DNA of 64,000 nucleotides from JAJXWB01 sp965246795 (GTDB taxonomy: Bacteria; Pseudomonadota; Alphaproteobacteria; Rhizobiales; Beijerinckiaceae), in assembly GCA_965246795.1 (NCBI GenBank), contig CBDFFN010000012.1, positions 416,176-480,175 on the forward strand, in the 5' to 3' direction. Below the pieces are notes generated by a model that made no database searches, was not told the DNA's origin, and saw only the letters and a list, made by a program, of their open reading frames with translations. A program made the position numbers and the translations under genes. This document shows positions 8,760-17,160 of this stretch, piece after piece; position 1 is the stretch's first letter; the number at the start of each line of letters is the position of its first letter.

Positions 8760-9146
8760 TCAAACCTTCCCCATGTCTGTCAGCACGTCGCCAGCTTCCT
8801 TGAACGCGTGGTTCGCCTTGGGAACGCCGGAATAGATCGCGCTCTGGAGGATCACTTCCTTGATCTCGTCGACGGTCAAACCGTTGTTGATCGCGGCACG
8901 CACATGCAGACGGAATTCGTCCCATGCACCAAGAGCGATCGTTGTCGAAAGCACGCCGACAGAGCGCATCTTCCGATCGAGGCCCGGCCGCGTCCACACA
9001 TCGCCCCACGCCGTGCGCGTAATGAAGGCCTGAAACTCCTCGTTGAACGGCGTTCGGCTGGCGAGCGAACGATCCACCCATTCGTCGCCGAGCACCTTGC
9101 GACGCACAGCGAGGCCCTCGTCGTAACGGACCTTCTCGTCCCTCAT
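8760..9146 (-). CDS. pcaC: 4-carboxymuconolactone decarboxylase
   Basis: Converts gamma-carboxymuconolactone to beta-ketoadipate enol-lactone in protocatechuate breakdown. The 128-residue length fits stand-alone PcaC. Family blocks are DEKVRYDEGLAVRRKVLGDE at the N-terminus, TAWGDVWTRPGLDRKMRS, and HVRAAINNGLTVDEIKEVIL with QSAIYSGVPKANHAF near the end, including the conserved Glu and His of the CMD fold. Its ATG overlaps the stop of the upstream pcaD by four bases, so the two are translationally coupled and act in successive steps. Confidence 0.94.
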   Translation of the reverse strand: MRDEKVRYDEGLAVRRKVLGDEWVDRSLASRTPFNEEFQAFITRTAWGDVWTRPGLDRKMRSVGVLSTTIALGAWDEFRLHVRAAINNGLTVDEIKEVILQSAIYSGVPKANHAFKEAGDVLTDMGKV

Positions 9147-10249
9147 CGCGTGCGGCCTTTCGTCGGCCGTTTTGCTTTTCGCGCGAATGTCTTGCCACGC
9201 GCGCCGATTTTCTTCGCAGCCTTCGTGGCCTTCTTTGCGAGTTTCTTGACGGTGTGCCTAACGCCCTTCTTCACGGGCTTTTTGCTGGCCTTCTTCGGCG
9301 CCTTCTTGCTCGCTTTTTTCGAAGCCTTCTTGGCGGCCTTCTTCACAGCGTGTTTGGCGACCTTTTTCGAAGCTTTCTTGGCAGCTTTCTTGGGCGCTTT
9401 TTTCTTCGCGGCTTTCTTGCTCGCCTTCTTCGCAGCCTTTGCAGCAGCAAGGCGCATCGGCCGCGCGTCGCGTCGCGTCAGAAACTCGACGACGGCGCGC
9501 GTGAAGGCGTCGGGCTGTTCGATGTTCGAGAGATGCGCAGCTTCGAGCGCAACCAACTCCGCACCGGCAATTCGATCGGCGATCAACTCACCGGCCTCGG
9601 GCGGCGTCGCCGGGTCCTGCGTGCCGACGATCACGAGCACAGGCCGCTCGATGTCGCGGATCGACTCGCGCTGGTCCATATCGCGAATGCCGGAGCAACA
9701 CGCGACATAGCCCTGCGGCGGAGTCGTGTGCAGCATCGCAAGAATTTTTTCGACCGCCGCCGGGTCCTTGGACTGAAAGTCCTTCGTGAACCAGCGGTCG
9801 ATCACGCCATGCGCGATCGCCTCCATGCCGCTCGCGTTCACCGTGCGGATGCGGTCGTTCCAAACATCCGCGGAGCCTGCCTGCGCTGCGGTATTGGCTA
9901 ACACCGCGCGGTCGATCCGCTCGGGATGGTTGGTCAGCAGCCACTGCCCAACCATGCCGCCCTTCGACAGGCCCAACCAATGCACACGCTCGAGACCGAG
10001 GTCGTCCATGATCGCGAGCGCATCGAGGCCGAGCCGCGCGATCGAATAAGGTCCGTCCGGCGCAGCACTCTGGCCGTGCCCGCGCGAATCGTAGCGCACG
10101 ACGTGGAAGTGCTTCTTGAGTTCCGGCATCTGCGGATCCCACATCGCGAGATTGGTCCCGAGCGAGTTCGACAACATGAGCACGGGCGCGTCCGGCCGCC
10201 CGTCGAGTTCGACATGAAACAGGTCTTCCCCGACCTTCACTTGCGGCAT
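9143..10249 (-). CDS. pcaD: 3-oxoadipate enol-lactonase with histone-H1-like Lys/Ala-rich C-terminal tail
   Basis: Residues 1-258 form a standard alpha/beta hydrolase: nucleophile Ser95 in WLGLSKGGMVG, Asp212 in GTQDPATPP and His239 in EAAHLSNIEQ. It hydrolyses enol-lactone to beta-ketoadipate. Residues about 262-368 are an added tail of KKAAKK, KKASKK and KKAPKK repeats, very like bacterial histone-H1-type proteins, ending in RPTKGRTR. The tail is continuous in frame, and the stop overlaps pcaC, so it is not a frameshift artefact by eye. GGGAGGCG precedes the ATG at 10249; the frame open beyond that is on the antisense of moxR. The tail should bind nucleic acid or other polyanions; this is inference. 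Confidence 0.93.
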   Translation of the reverse strand: MPQVKVGEDLFHVELDGRPDAPVLMLSNSLGTNLAMWDPQMPELKKHFHVVRYDSRGHGQSAAPDGPYSIARLGLDALAIMDDLGLERVHWLGLSKGGMVGQWLLTNHPERIDRAVLANTAAQAGSADVWNDRIRTVNASGMEAIAHGVIDRWFTKDFQSKDPAAVEKILAMLHTTPPQGYVACCSGIRDMDQRESIRDIERPVLVIVGTQDPATPPEAGELIADRIAGAELVALEAAHLSNIEQPDAFTRAVVEFLTRRDARPMRLAAAKAAKKASKKAAKKKAPKKAAKKASKKVAKHAVKKAAKKASKKASKKAPKKASKKPVKKGVRHTVKKLAKKATKAAKKIGARGKTFARKAKRPTKGRTR

Positions 10250-10303
10250 TCTCGCCTCCCGCTCTGCTGCGGCCACACTAGTCCTGTCCTGTTTCCGGGC
10301 AAG

Positions 10304-11275
10304 ATGGGACCGCGAATCGCCACGCGATACAAAGCCTTCGCGACGCCCTATAACGCGCGTGTGACCCCGCCCCCCGCCTCCATCGACGAAACGCTCGCGC
10401 TTCTGCGCGGCGCGAATTACGTCGCCGACCGCTCGCTCGCGACCGTCCTGTTTCTGGCGCTGCGCCTGCGCCGGCCCCTCTTCCTCGAGGGCGAGGCCGG
10501 CGTCGGCAAGACGGAAATCGCCAAGGTCCTGGCATCGACGCTTGGCCGGGAGTTGATCCGGCTGCAATGCTACGAGGGGCTCGATGTCTCGACGGCCGTC
10601 TACGAGTGGAATTATCCCGCGCAGATGATGGCGATCCGGCTGGCGGAAGCCGCCGGCGAGCACGACCGCACGCGTATCGAGAGCGATATTTTTTCGGAAC
10701 GGCATCTGATCGAGCGACCGTTGTTGCGTGCGCTGAAGCCCGCGACCGGCGGCGCGCCGGTTCTGCTGATTGATGAATTGGATCGCACGGACGAGGCCTT
10801 CGAGGCATTTCTGCTGGAAATCCTGTCCGACTATCAAGTGACGGTGCCGGAACTCGGCACAATCCGCGCGGCTGAGCCGCCGATCGTCATCATCACGTCG
10901 AACCGCACGCGCGAAATCCACGACGCGCTTAAGCGGCGCTGCCTTTACCACTGGGTCGATTATCCCGACGCCAAGCGCGAGATCGAAATCGTTCGTGCGC
11001 GCGCGCCAGATGCGTCCGCGAAGATGACGGAAGCCCTCGTCGCTTTCGTGCAGAAGCTGCGGAAGGAAGACCTGTTCAAGTCGCCCGGCGTCGCAGAGAC
11101 ACTCGACTGGGCCTCGGCGCTCACCGAACTCGACGCCGTTGCGCTCGATCCTGCCGTGGTGTCCGACACGCTTGGCGTGCTGCTGAAGTATCAGGACGAC
11201 ATCGCGCGTGTGCAAGGCGCGAAGACGAAGCAACTGGTCGACGAGGTCGCCGCGGATTTGCGGGTCGCGGGGTGA
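10304..11275 (+). CDS. MoxR-family AAA ATPase
   Basis: A 323-residue AAA+ ATPase with Walker A GEAGVGKTEIAK (residues 63-74), Walker B VLLIDELDRTDEAFEAFLLE, sensor 1 in IVIITSNRTREIHDALKRRC, and the DALKRRCLYHWVDYP arginine-finger region typical of MoxR/CoxD proteins. It pairs with the von Willebrand factor A gene at 11421. MoxR-VWA pairs act as chaperones that load metal cofactors or mature enzymes. No CO dehydrogenase gene lies nearby, so the client is unknown. ATG at 10304 is taken; a GTG at 10361 is the alternative. Confidence 0.92.
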   Translation: MGPRIATRYKAFATPYNARVTPPPASIDETLALLRGANYVADRSLATVLFLALRLRRPLFLEGEAGVGKTEIAKVLASTLGRELIRLQCYEGLDVSTAVYEWNYPAQMMAIRLAEAAGEHDRTRIESDIFSERHLIERPLLRALKPATGGAPVLLIDELDRTDEAFEAFLLEILSDYQVTVPELGTIRAAEPPIVIITSNRTREIHDALKRRCLYHWVDYPDAKREIEIVRARAPDASAKMTEALVAFVQKLRKEDLFKSPGVAETLDWASALTELDAVALDPAVVSDTLGVLLKYQDDIARVQGAKTKQLVDEVAADLRVAG

Positions 11276-11296
11276 GCCAATTCTCGGGTCACTTAA

Positions 11297-11418
11297 CCTC
11301 TCCCTGCCTGCGGGGAGAGGTCGACGGCCGAAGGCCGGCGGGTGAGGGGCCAGGAATTTTTGAGGTTCGCGCTCGTTTGCCCCTCACCCCAACCCTCCCC
11401 CCGCTCGCGGGGAGAGGG
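11297..11418. repeat. Composite GC-rich palindromic repeat
   Basis: Three inverted repeats in 122 bp: 11297-11320 (CCTCTCCC arm with GGGAGAGG), 11341-11350 with 11379-11388 (GGTGAGGGGC and its complement), and 11393-11418 (CCCTCCCC with GGGGAGAGGG). This layout is typical of dispersed small palindromic elements of Rhizobiales genomes. It sits between the ATPase and VWA genes, and its last arm doubles as the ribosome site of the next gene. A related 24-nt palindrome lies at 19627-19650. Confidence 0.8.
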
Positions 11419-11420
11419 AG

Positions 11421-12620
11421 TTGAGCCCCGGTCGTCTGCCCGAAAACATCCTGCATTTTGCACGCGCCCTTCGCGACGCCGGATTGCCGCTAGGACCGCG
11501 CTCCGTGCTCGACGCGATCGAAGCCGTGGAAGCAACCGGCTTTACCGCCCGCGAAGATTTTCGGGCCGCGCTGCAAGCGGTCTTTGTGACCAAGCACGAG
11601 CATCTCGTCGTCTTCGATCAAGCCTTTGATTACTTCTGGAAGAAGCGCGGCCTGATCGAAAAGATGATTGCGGCGATGTCGCCCTCCGTATCGCAGGAGC
11701 AGGCGAAGAAGAAACCCGAAGCCGGCGCATCGCGCGTCGCAGAGGCTTTATTCAAATCGCCGAAAGACGCGAAGCCAAAGGAAGAACTGACGTTCGACAC
11801 ACGCTTCACGATGTCGGCGGCGGAAGTTTTGCAGGGCAAGGATTTCGCGCAAATGTCGGCAGCCGAACTCCGCCGCGCGGAAGAAGCCATCGCGCGACTG
11901 CGGCTGCCGGCCGAACGGATGCGTTTGCGCCGCTGGCGTGCGGATGTGCGTGGCCTCCGAATAGACCCGCGTAAAACGTTTCGGCGCTCAATGCGCTCGG
12001 GCGGCGCATCCATCGAACTTGCGCATCGCGCGCCGGCCACACGCTTCGCGCCGATCGTGGCCATCTGCGACATCTCCGGATCGATGAGCGACTACACGCG
12101 CATCTTCCTGCATTTCCTCCATGCGCTGACGGACGAACGGCGGCGCGTATCGACCTTCCTCTTCGGCACGCGGTTGACGAATGTCACGCGTGCGTTGCGT
12201 CACAAAGATATCGACGAAGCGCTCGCCGAATGTTCGCTTGGCGTGAAGGACTGGTCGGGCGGCACGCGCATCGCGGCGTCGCTGCATGCGTTCAATCGCG
12301 AATGGTCGCGCCGCGTGCTGGGCAGTGGCGCCATCGTGCTGCTCTTCACCGACGGGCTAGAACGCGAAGGGCTCGACCAGCTCGCGCGTGAGACGGAGCG
12401 GCTACAGAAATCCTGCAAGCGGCTGATCTGGATCAACCCGCTCCTGCGCTTCTCGGAATTCGAGGCGCGCGCCTCCGGCATCCGCACGATGCTGCCTTGC
12501 GTCGACGAATTCCGCCCGATTCACAATCTTCGCGCGATGACGGACCTTGTCGCCGCATTGAGCGAGGGCGATGCGGCACGCACGAACGATCCTCGTGAGT
12601 GGCTGCGACGAGCAGGCTAG
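11421..12620 (+). CDS. CoxE-like von Willebrand factor A domain protein
   Basis: A 399-residue protein partnered with the MoxR ATPase. The N-terminal helical part is followed by a Lys-rich linker (about 95-125) and a C-terminal VWA domain whose MIDAS motif DISGSMS lies near residue 216, with TDGLEREG further on. CoxE proteins bind their MoxR partner and a client metalloenzyme. Translation seems to begin at TTG 11421, with GGAGAGGGAG of the upstream repeat as Shine-Dalgarno. No ATG upstream gives a better start. Confidence 0.9.
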   Translation: MSPGRLPENILHFARALRDAGLPLGPRSVLDAIEAVEATGFTAREDFRAALQAVFVTKHEHLVVFDQAFDYFWKKRGLIEKMIAAMSPSVSQEQAKKKPEAGASRVAEALFKSPKDAKPKEELTFDTRFTMSAAEVLQGKDFAQMSAAELRRAEEAIARLRLPAERMRLRRWRADVRGLRIDPRKTFRRSMRSGGASIELAHRAPATRFAPIVAICDISGSMSDYTRIFLHFLHALTDERRRVSTFLFGTRLTNVTRALRHKDIDEALAECSLGVKDWSGGTRIAASLHAFNREWSRRVLGSGAIVLLFTDGLEREGLDQLARETERLQKSCKRLIWINPLLRFSEFEARASGIRTMLPCVDEFRPIHNLRAMTDLVAALSEGDAARTNDPREWLRRAG

Positions 12621-12632
12621 CCCTTCGTCCAA

Positions 12633-13265
12633 TCAACGCTTGCGAGAACGCTTTGGCGCAGATCGAGCAGGCAGGTTCGTCGGCACCGGCTTCCGCCGCG
12701 TCGCCAGCCACCCCGCAAGAGGCGATCCGAATGACAGACACCAGACGAATTGCGCAACGAATGGCGTGAAAACGGCGGTTACCGTTCCAACGACGAACAC
12801 GAAAACCGGAAGGATTGCTGTTGTCAGCAACTCGGTACTACGGCGATCCCGCAACGCCAGAGCCCACAGAAGTGCATTCAGGCTGGCAATGATCGTCAAA
12901 TGCAGGCCGTAGCCCGCTGCAACGACGTTATCGAGCCGGTATGCACCGTAGAGTCCGTTCGTGACCGGAAGCAAAACGATCGACAGCAGAAAAATTAGGT
13001 TGAGAAATACTTCGCTTCGGCTTCCTTCTGGCGCGAAGGCAAGCCGCCGATGATGGCTGAGCCAGAACCCACCGGCGGCGACGAAGCTGATCATCAAAGC
13101 GATGACAGGTTGAGCGTACGCACCGACGAGATCCGACGAATTCGGAGCGCTCGTGAAGCGACTGGCTTTTGGCAGATCGTAGGCGAGCAGCGTCATCGCA
13201 ACACCGAAGATGGTGTTGCTTAAAGCCTCCAGCCGACGCATTTCGAAAAAGGCGATCTGCGCCAC
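12633..13265 (-). CDS. TMEM175-like (DUF1211) membrane protein, probable potassium channel
   Basis: A 210-residue protein with about six hydrophobic segments. The first helix RRLEALSNTIFGVAMTLLAY follows the TMEM175 signature, in which bacterial members usually read FSDAVFAIAMTLL; here FSD has become LSN. The second block ISFVAAGGFWLSHHRR also fits. Bacterial TMEM175 proteins conduct potassium as tetramers. The basic C-terminal tail (KRSRKR) is cytoplasmic. Changes in the FSD motif may alter gating or selectivity. Confidence 0.8.
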   Translation of the reverse strand: MAQIAFFEMRRLEALSNTIFGVAMTLLAYDLPKASRFTSAPNSSDLVGAYAQPVIALMISFVAAGGFWLSHHRRLAFAPEGSRSEVFLNLIFLLSIVLLPVTNGLYGAYRLDNVVAAGYGLHLTIIASLNALLWALALRDRRSTELLTTAILPVFVFVVGTVTAVFTPFVAQFVWCLSFGSPLAGWLATRRKPVPTNLPARSAPKRSRKR

Positions 13266-13329
13266 TATTATCCTTCAAGGCCGCTGGAATCGACCGACGG
13301 CATGCGGGGCTGCGCGCACCACCGAGTCA

Positions 13330-14496
13330 TCACGCCGCAAGTACAGTCTCCGCGAGCCGCGCCCAATAGCTCACGCCATGCGGGATCGCGGCATCGTCGA
13401 AATCGTATTTTGCATGATGCAGGCCGGCCGTTGTTCCGTTACCGATGAAGATGAAAGCGCCCGGCCGCGCCTCCAGCATGTAGGAAAAGTCCTCTGCGCC
13501 CATCACGGGCGGCAGGTTCGGCAACACGCGGTCGTGTCCCGCCACCTCGCGCGCGACGGCAAGCGCGAGTGTCGTCTCGTGCGCGTGATTGACGGTGACG
13601 GGATAGCCGTCCTCGAAATCGATTGTCGCTGTCGCGCGATGCACGCGCGATGTGCCCTCGACGATTTCGAAGAAGCGCTCCTTTGCGAGCGCGCGCGTTT
13701 CCTTGCGAAGCGCGCGGATCGTGCCGGTGAGGCGCGCGGTCTGCGGGATGATGTTGTTGGCGCTGCCGGCGTGGAACTGCGTGATCGAGACGACGATGGA
13801 ATCGAGCGGATCGATGACGCGCGATGCGATCGTCTGCAACGCCGTCACGATTTGCGCGCCGACGATAATCGGATCGACGCATTCGTGCGGCTTCGCGGCA
13901 TGGCCACCAAGCCCTTCGATGTCGACGATGAAGCGATCGGCCGAGGCCATCGTTGGCCCCGGCGTAATCGCAAACGCGCCGATCGGCAGGCCCGGCGCAT
14001 TGTGCATCCCGAACACCTGGTCGATGCCGAAACGATCCATCAACCCATCGTCGACCATCGCCTTGCCACCGGCCCCGCCCTCCTCCGCCGGCTGAAAGAT
14101 GAGCGCGACTGTCCCGTCAAAATTGCGGGTCTCAGCAAGATATTTCGCCGCGCCGAGCAACATCGCGGTGTGGCCGTCGTGCCCGCAGGCATGCATTGCG
14201 CCCGGCGTCTGCGAAGCCCAGGCCTTGCCGGTCGCTTCCTCGATCGGCAGCGCATCCATGTCGGCGCGTAAACCGACGACCTTGCCAGCCCCGCGGTTGC
14301 GTCCGTGCAGAATGCCGACAACCCCGGTCCGTCCAAGACCGGTCACGACCTCATCGCAACCGAAGCCGCGCAGCTTGCCCGCCACGACATCGGCGGTGCG
14401 ATGCACGTCGTAAAGAATTTCTGGGTGGCGGTGGAAATCCTGCCGCCATTGCGCGACCTCGTCGGCTAGGTCGGCGACGCGATTGAGCACAGGCAT
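13330..14496 (-). CDS. M20D-family amidohydrolase (hippurate hydrolase/N-acyl amino acid hydrolase)
   Basis: A 388-residue metallopeptidase-like hydrolase. The zinc ligands and catalytic residues stand in HACGHDGHTAMLLGAAKYL, FQPAEEGGAGGKAMVDDGL and the late ALPPVMGAEDFSYMLEARPG-type region (here PPVMGAEDFSYML). The dimerisation lid is in the middle (residues about 185-300, GLGGHAAKPHECVDPI). It hydrolyses N-acyl amino acids; the exact substrate is not clear. GGAGC precedes the ATG at 14496. No partner genes adjoin. Confidence 0.93.
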   Translation of the reverse strand: MPVLNRVADLADEVAQWRQDFHRHPEILYDVHRTADVVAGKLRGFGCDEVVTGLGRTGVVGILHGRNRGAGKVVGLRADMDALPIEEATGKAWASQTPGAMHACGHDGHTAMLLGAAKYLAETRNFDGTVALIFQPAEEGGAGGKAMVDDGLMDRFGIDQVFGMHNAPGLPIGAFAITPGPTMASADRFIVDIEGLGGHAAKPHECVDPIIVGAQIVTALQTIASRVIDPLDSIVVSITQFHAGSANNIIPQTARLTGTIRALRKETRALAKERFFEIVEGTSRVHRATATIDFEDGYPVTVNHAHETTLALAVAREVAGHDRVLPNLPPVMGAEDFSYMLEARPGAFIFIGNGTTAGLHHAKYDFDDAAIPHGVSYWARLAETVLAA

Positions 14497-14638
14497 GGGG
14501 AGCTCCTTCGCGCCGAAGGAGAGGCTCCAGTCGCACGGCTGTCAACGCGCTGGCGCGTTACCGCATGGCCTCAAGCAACATTTCGTGCATTTTGCTCGCC
14601 GCCCGCGCGCGCATTGTGCCCGGGCCTGAAAGACGACG

Positions 14639-15580
14639 ATGCCCAAGACCGAGAAGATTGCCGTCAACGGCATCGAAATGTCCGTCACGCTGGACGGCAC
14701 GGGACCGCTCGTCGTTCTGTGTCATGGCTGGCCGGAACTGTCTTTCTCCTGGCGACACCAGATTCCAGCGCTCGCGGCGGCCGGTTATCGCGTCGCTGCG
14801 CCGGACATGCGCGGGTTCGGCGAGACGAGCGCGCCGCAGGACATCAGCGCCTACACGCTGTTTCACAATGTCGGCGACATCGTTGCGCTGGTTGCTGCAC
14901 TCGGTGAGACCCGCGCGGCGGTCATCGGGCACGACTGGGGCGCGCCGATCGCCTGGCATTGCGCGATGTTCCGGCCCGACATTTTTCCCGTCGTCGCGGC
15001 GTTGTCGGTGCCGCTCGCGCCGCGCGCGAAACGAGAGCCGCTGGAGGCGCTGCGCGCTGCCGGCGTACCCTGGTTCTACTGGCACTATTTTCAGGAGCCT
15101 GGCGTCGCGGAAGCCGAGTTCGAGGCCGACGTCGCCCGCTTCATGCGCATCGTCACTTACGGACGCGGCATCGATCTGGTGCTGAAACCCGGCGGAAAAT
15201 TTCTCGACGGCGGCACGATTCCGGAGACGATGCCAGACTGGCTCGACGAGGTGTCGCTTGCGCAAATGGTCGCCGCCTATCGCAAAAGCGGCTTTCGCGG
15301 CGGTCTGAACTGGTATCGCAATATCGACCGCAACTGGGCGCTGACCGCGCCGTGGGATGGCGCGAAGGTCACGCAGCCCGCCCTCTTCATCGCCGGCTCG
15401 AAGGATGGCGTGATCCTCGGGCCCATCGGCCGCAAGAATCTCGAATCGCTGGAGCAACTCGTCCCCAACCTGCGCGAGAAGATCGTGCTCGAGGGCGCAG
15501 GCCACTGGATTCAGCAGGAGCGACCCGCTGAGGTCAACGAGGCGCTCTTGCGCTTCCTCCAGTACGACTATCCCGCTTAG
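14639..15580 (+). CDS. Epoxide hydrolase-type alpha/beta hydrolase
   Basis: A 313-residue alpha/beta hydrolase. Diagnostic motifs are HGWPELSFSWRHQ (oxyanion HGxP), APDMRGFGETSAP, and GHDWGAPIAWHCAMF, where Asp rather than Ser is the nucleophile. GAGHWIQQERP supplies the catalytic His. The cap domain in the middle holds tyrosines that activate the epoxide in this family. It would open epoxides to diols; the substrate is unknown. It is a single gene between the amidohydrolase and IalB. Confidence 0.9.
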   Translation: MPKTEKIAVNGIEMSVTLDGTGPLVVLCHGWPELSFSWRHQIPALAAAGYRVAAPDMRGFGETSAPQDISAYTLFHNVGDIVALVAALGETRAAVIGHDWGAPIAWHCAMFRPDIFPVVAALSVPLAPRAKREPLEALRAAGVPWFYWHYFQEPGVAEAEFEADVARFMRIVTYGRGIDLVLKPGGKFLDGGTIPETMPDWLDEVSLAQMVAAYRKSGFRGGLNWYRNIDRNWALTAPWDGAKVTQPALFIAGSKDGVILGPIGRKNLESLEQLVPNLREKIVLEGAGHWIQQERPAEVNEALLRFLQYDYPA

Positions 15581-15721
15581 TCTGGCGCAAGTACTTTCGA
15601 TCTGGCGATACAACGCGGCTGCAAGGCACGAAGGGCTTCAGCGGGAACGTCCCGAATTTCGCCGCGATGCCAACGTACCCGCGCGGAACCGGCGGCCCCG
15701 CCGAAGGAGACTAATCCGTCC

Positions 15722-16396
15722 ATGCTGCGCCCTGCCCTCTTCATCCTCGCCGCCCTCGCCATAGGAGCGACACCGGCGTTGGCGCAGTCCCGCCGCAAGC
15801 CCGATCCGGAGGCCACCGAGCCGGCCAAGACCAAGGGCAAGTCGAACAAGACCGACACATCCGAGACGAGCGATACGAAGGGGAAATCTGCACGCGGCAA
15901 GGGCAAGGACGCCAAGTCGAAAGAGACCGACGCCAAGCCCGGCGCAAAAGATGCGAAGGGCAAGCCGCAGCAGGTCGGCACGTTCGGCGATTGGGGCGCT
16001 TTCACCGCACAGGGCAAGGGCAAGACCTGCTACGCGCTGGCCGAGCCGCGCGACCGCACGCCCGCGAGCCTGAAGCGCGACAAGGCCTATGTCTTCATCT
16101 CGAACCGGCCCGGCGAGAACGTGCGCAACGAAGTGTCGATCATCATGGGCTTTCCTATGAAGGACAATTCGGACGCAAAGGCCGAAATCGGCAACGTCAC
16201 CTTCGATCTCATATGCAAAGGCGCGAACGCCTGGGTGAAGAATGCCGCGAAAGAAGGCGACTTCATCGAAGCGCTGAAGCGCGGTTCAAAACTCGTGATC
16301 AAGGCCTCGTCGATCAAAGGCAGTCTCAACACCGACAGCTATTCGCTGGCCGGCCTGTCCGATGCGATGGCGCGCGTGCAGAAGGACTGTCCCTGA
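15722..16396 (+). CDS. Invasion-associated locus B (IalB) family protein
   Basis: A 224-residue exported protein: Sec leader MLRPALFILAALAIGATPAL, then a Lys/Asp/Ser-rich low-complexity linker (residues about 23-80), then an IalB domain beginning GTFGDWGAFTAQGKGKTCYA, with FISNRPGENVRNEVSIIMG and LICKGANAWV. IalB proteins are periplasmic or cell-surface proteins common in Rhizobiales; in Bartonella one is tied to erythrocyte invasion. That role need not apply here. The linker is longer than usual. Confidence 0.88.
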   Translation: MLRPALFILAALAIGATPALAQSRRKPDPEATEPAKTKGKSNKTDTSETSDTKGKSARGKGKDAKSKETDAKPGAKDAKGKPQQVGTFGDWGAFTAQGKGKTCYALAEPRDRTPASLKRDKAYVFISNRPGENVRNEVSIIMGFPMKDNSDAKAEIGNVTFDLICKGANAWVKNAAKEGDFIEALKRGSKLVIKASSIKGSLNTDSYSLAGLSDAMARVQKDCP

Positions 16397-16454
16397 GCTT
16401 TCGCATCTCGGCCGCTGGGCTTAGGCTGCGACCCGAAGCAACCCGGAAGCAGCG

Positions 16455-17018
16455 ATGAATATCCGTCCGGAAGTCAGTCTCGACAACGCGCAATTCCTCG
16501 CGTGGGCCGAGCACCAGGAGCGCAAGTACGAGCTCGTGGACGGGAGGGTCGTCCTGCAGCAGAATGTGACGCGCGGCCACAACCGCATCTGCATCAACGT
16601 CGTCGCAGCCCTCCGGATTCTGCTTGATCCGACCCGCTACGACGTGGCGCAAGGCGATTTCGCCGTTGAAACCGGCGACCGCAATATTCGTTATGCCGAT
16701 GTCATGGTCGAACCGTTCAGCGACGCGCTTGGCGAACGCACGACCACGAAAGCAATCCTCCTGGTGGAGGTTCTCTCCCCCTCGAGCCTACACATCGACT
16801 TTCACGAGAAGCTCGACGAATACAGCGCGCTCGATGCGCTTCAGACGTACCTCATCTGCGCTCAGGACGAACCGCGCGTCTGGGTTTGGACACGCTTAGA
16901 CGGCGAATGGCCCAAAACCCCGCAAATTCTTGATGAACGCGAGGCGATTATCGAGGTGCCCGCGCTCGGCATCGTCCTGCCGCTGTCGGAAATCTACCGA
17001 AACATTCCTTCTCGCTGA
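16455..17018 (+). CDS. Uma2-family (DUF820) restriction-endonuclease-like protein
   Basis: A 187-residue PD-(D/E)XK-fold protein. Family blocks are RKYELVDGRVVLQQ, NIRYADVMVEPF, AILLVEVLSPSSLHIDFHEK and LDALQTYLICAQDEPRVWVW, which carry the Glu, Asp and E-V-L-S-P residues of Uma2 proteins. Members are abundant in cyanobacteria and scattered elsewhere, and their biological role is not settled. It lies alone 142 bp ahead of acs. Confidence 0.88.
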   Translation: MNIRPEVSLDNAQFLAWAEHQERKYELVDGRVVLQQNVTRGHNRICINVVAALRILLDPTRYDVAQGDFAVETGDRNIRYADVMVEPFSDALGERTTTKAILLVEVLSPSSLHIDFHEKLDEYSALDALQTYLICAQDEPRVWVWTRLDGEWPKTPQILDEREAIIEVPALGIVLPLSEIYRNIPSR

Positions 17019-17160
17019 CGTGACGGCAGACCCCAACCAAGGTCTGGGAGAAAAGCGCTTGCTTCCGGAAGCCGCGGACGCATAGTCCCCGCCCAATCCA
17101 AGAACCCGCCCCGCATTTCGCGCGAGACGGCAGGCCATTCAGGTCAGGGCGGAGAACCTA

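Noticed and set aside
8808..9710. Long plus-strand frame rich in AFFAAF and LLAFF, which looks like a membrane protein
   Set aside because: It is the antisense of the Lys/Ala repeats of PcaD; codons AAG/GCC on the minus strand give Phe/Ala here.
9926..10303. N-terminal extension of the MoxR ATPase
   Set aside because: The extra 126 codons are antisense to pcaD and do not resemble the family; the core starts after 10304.
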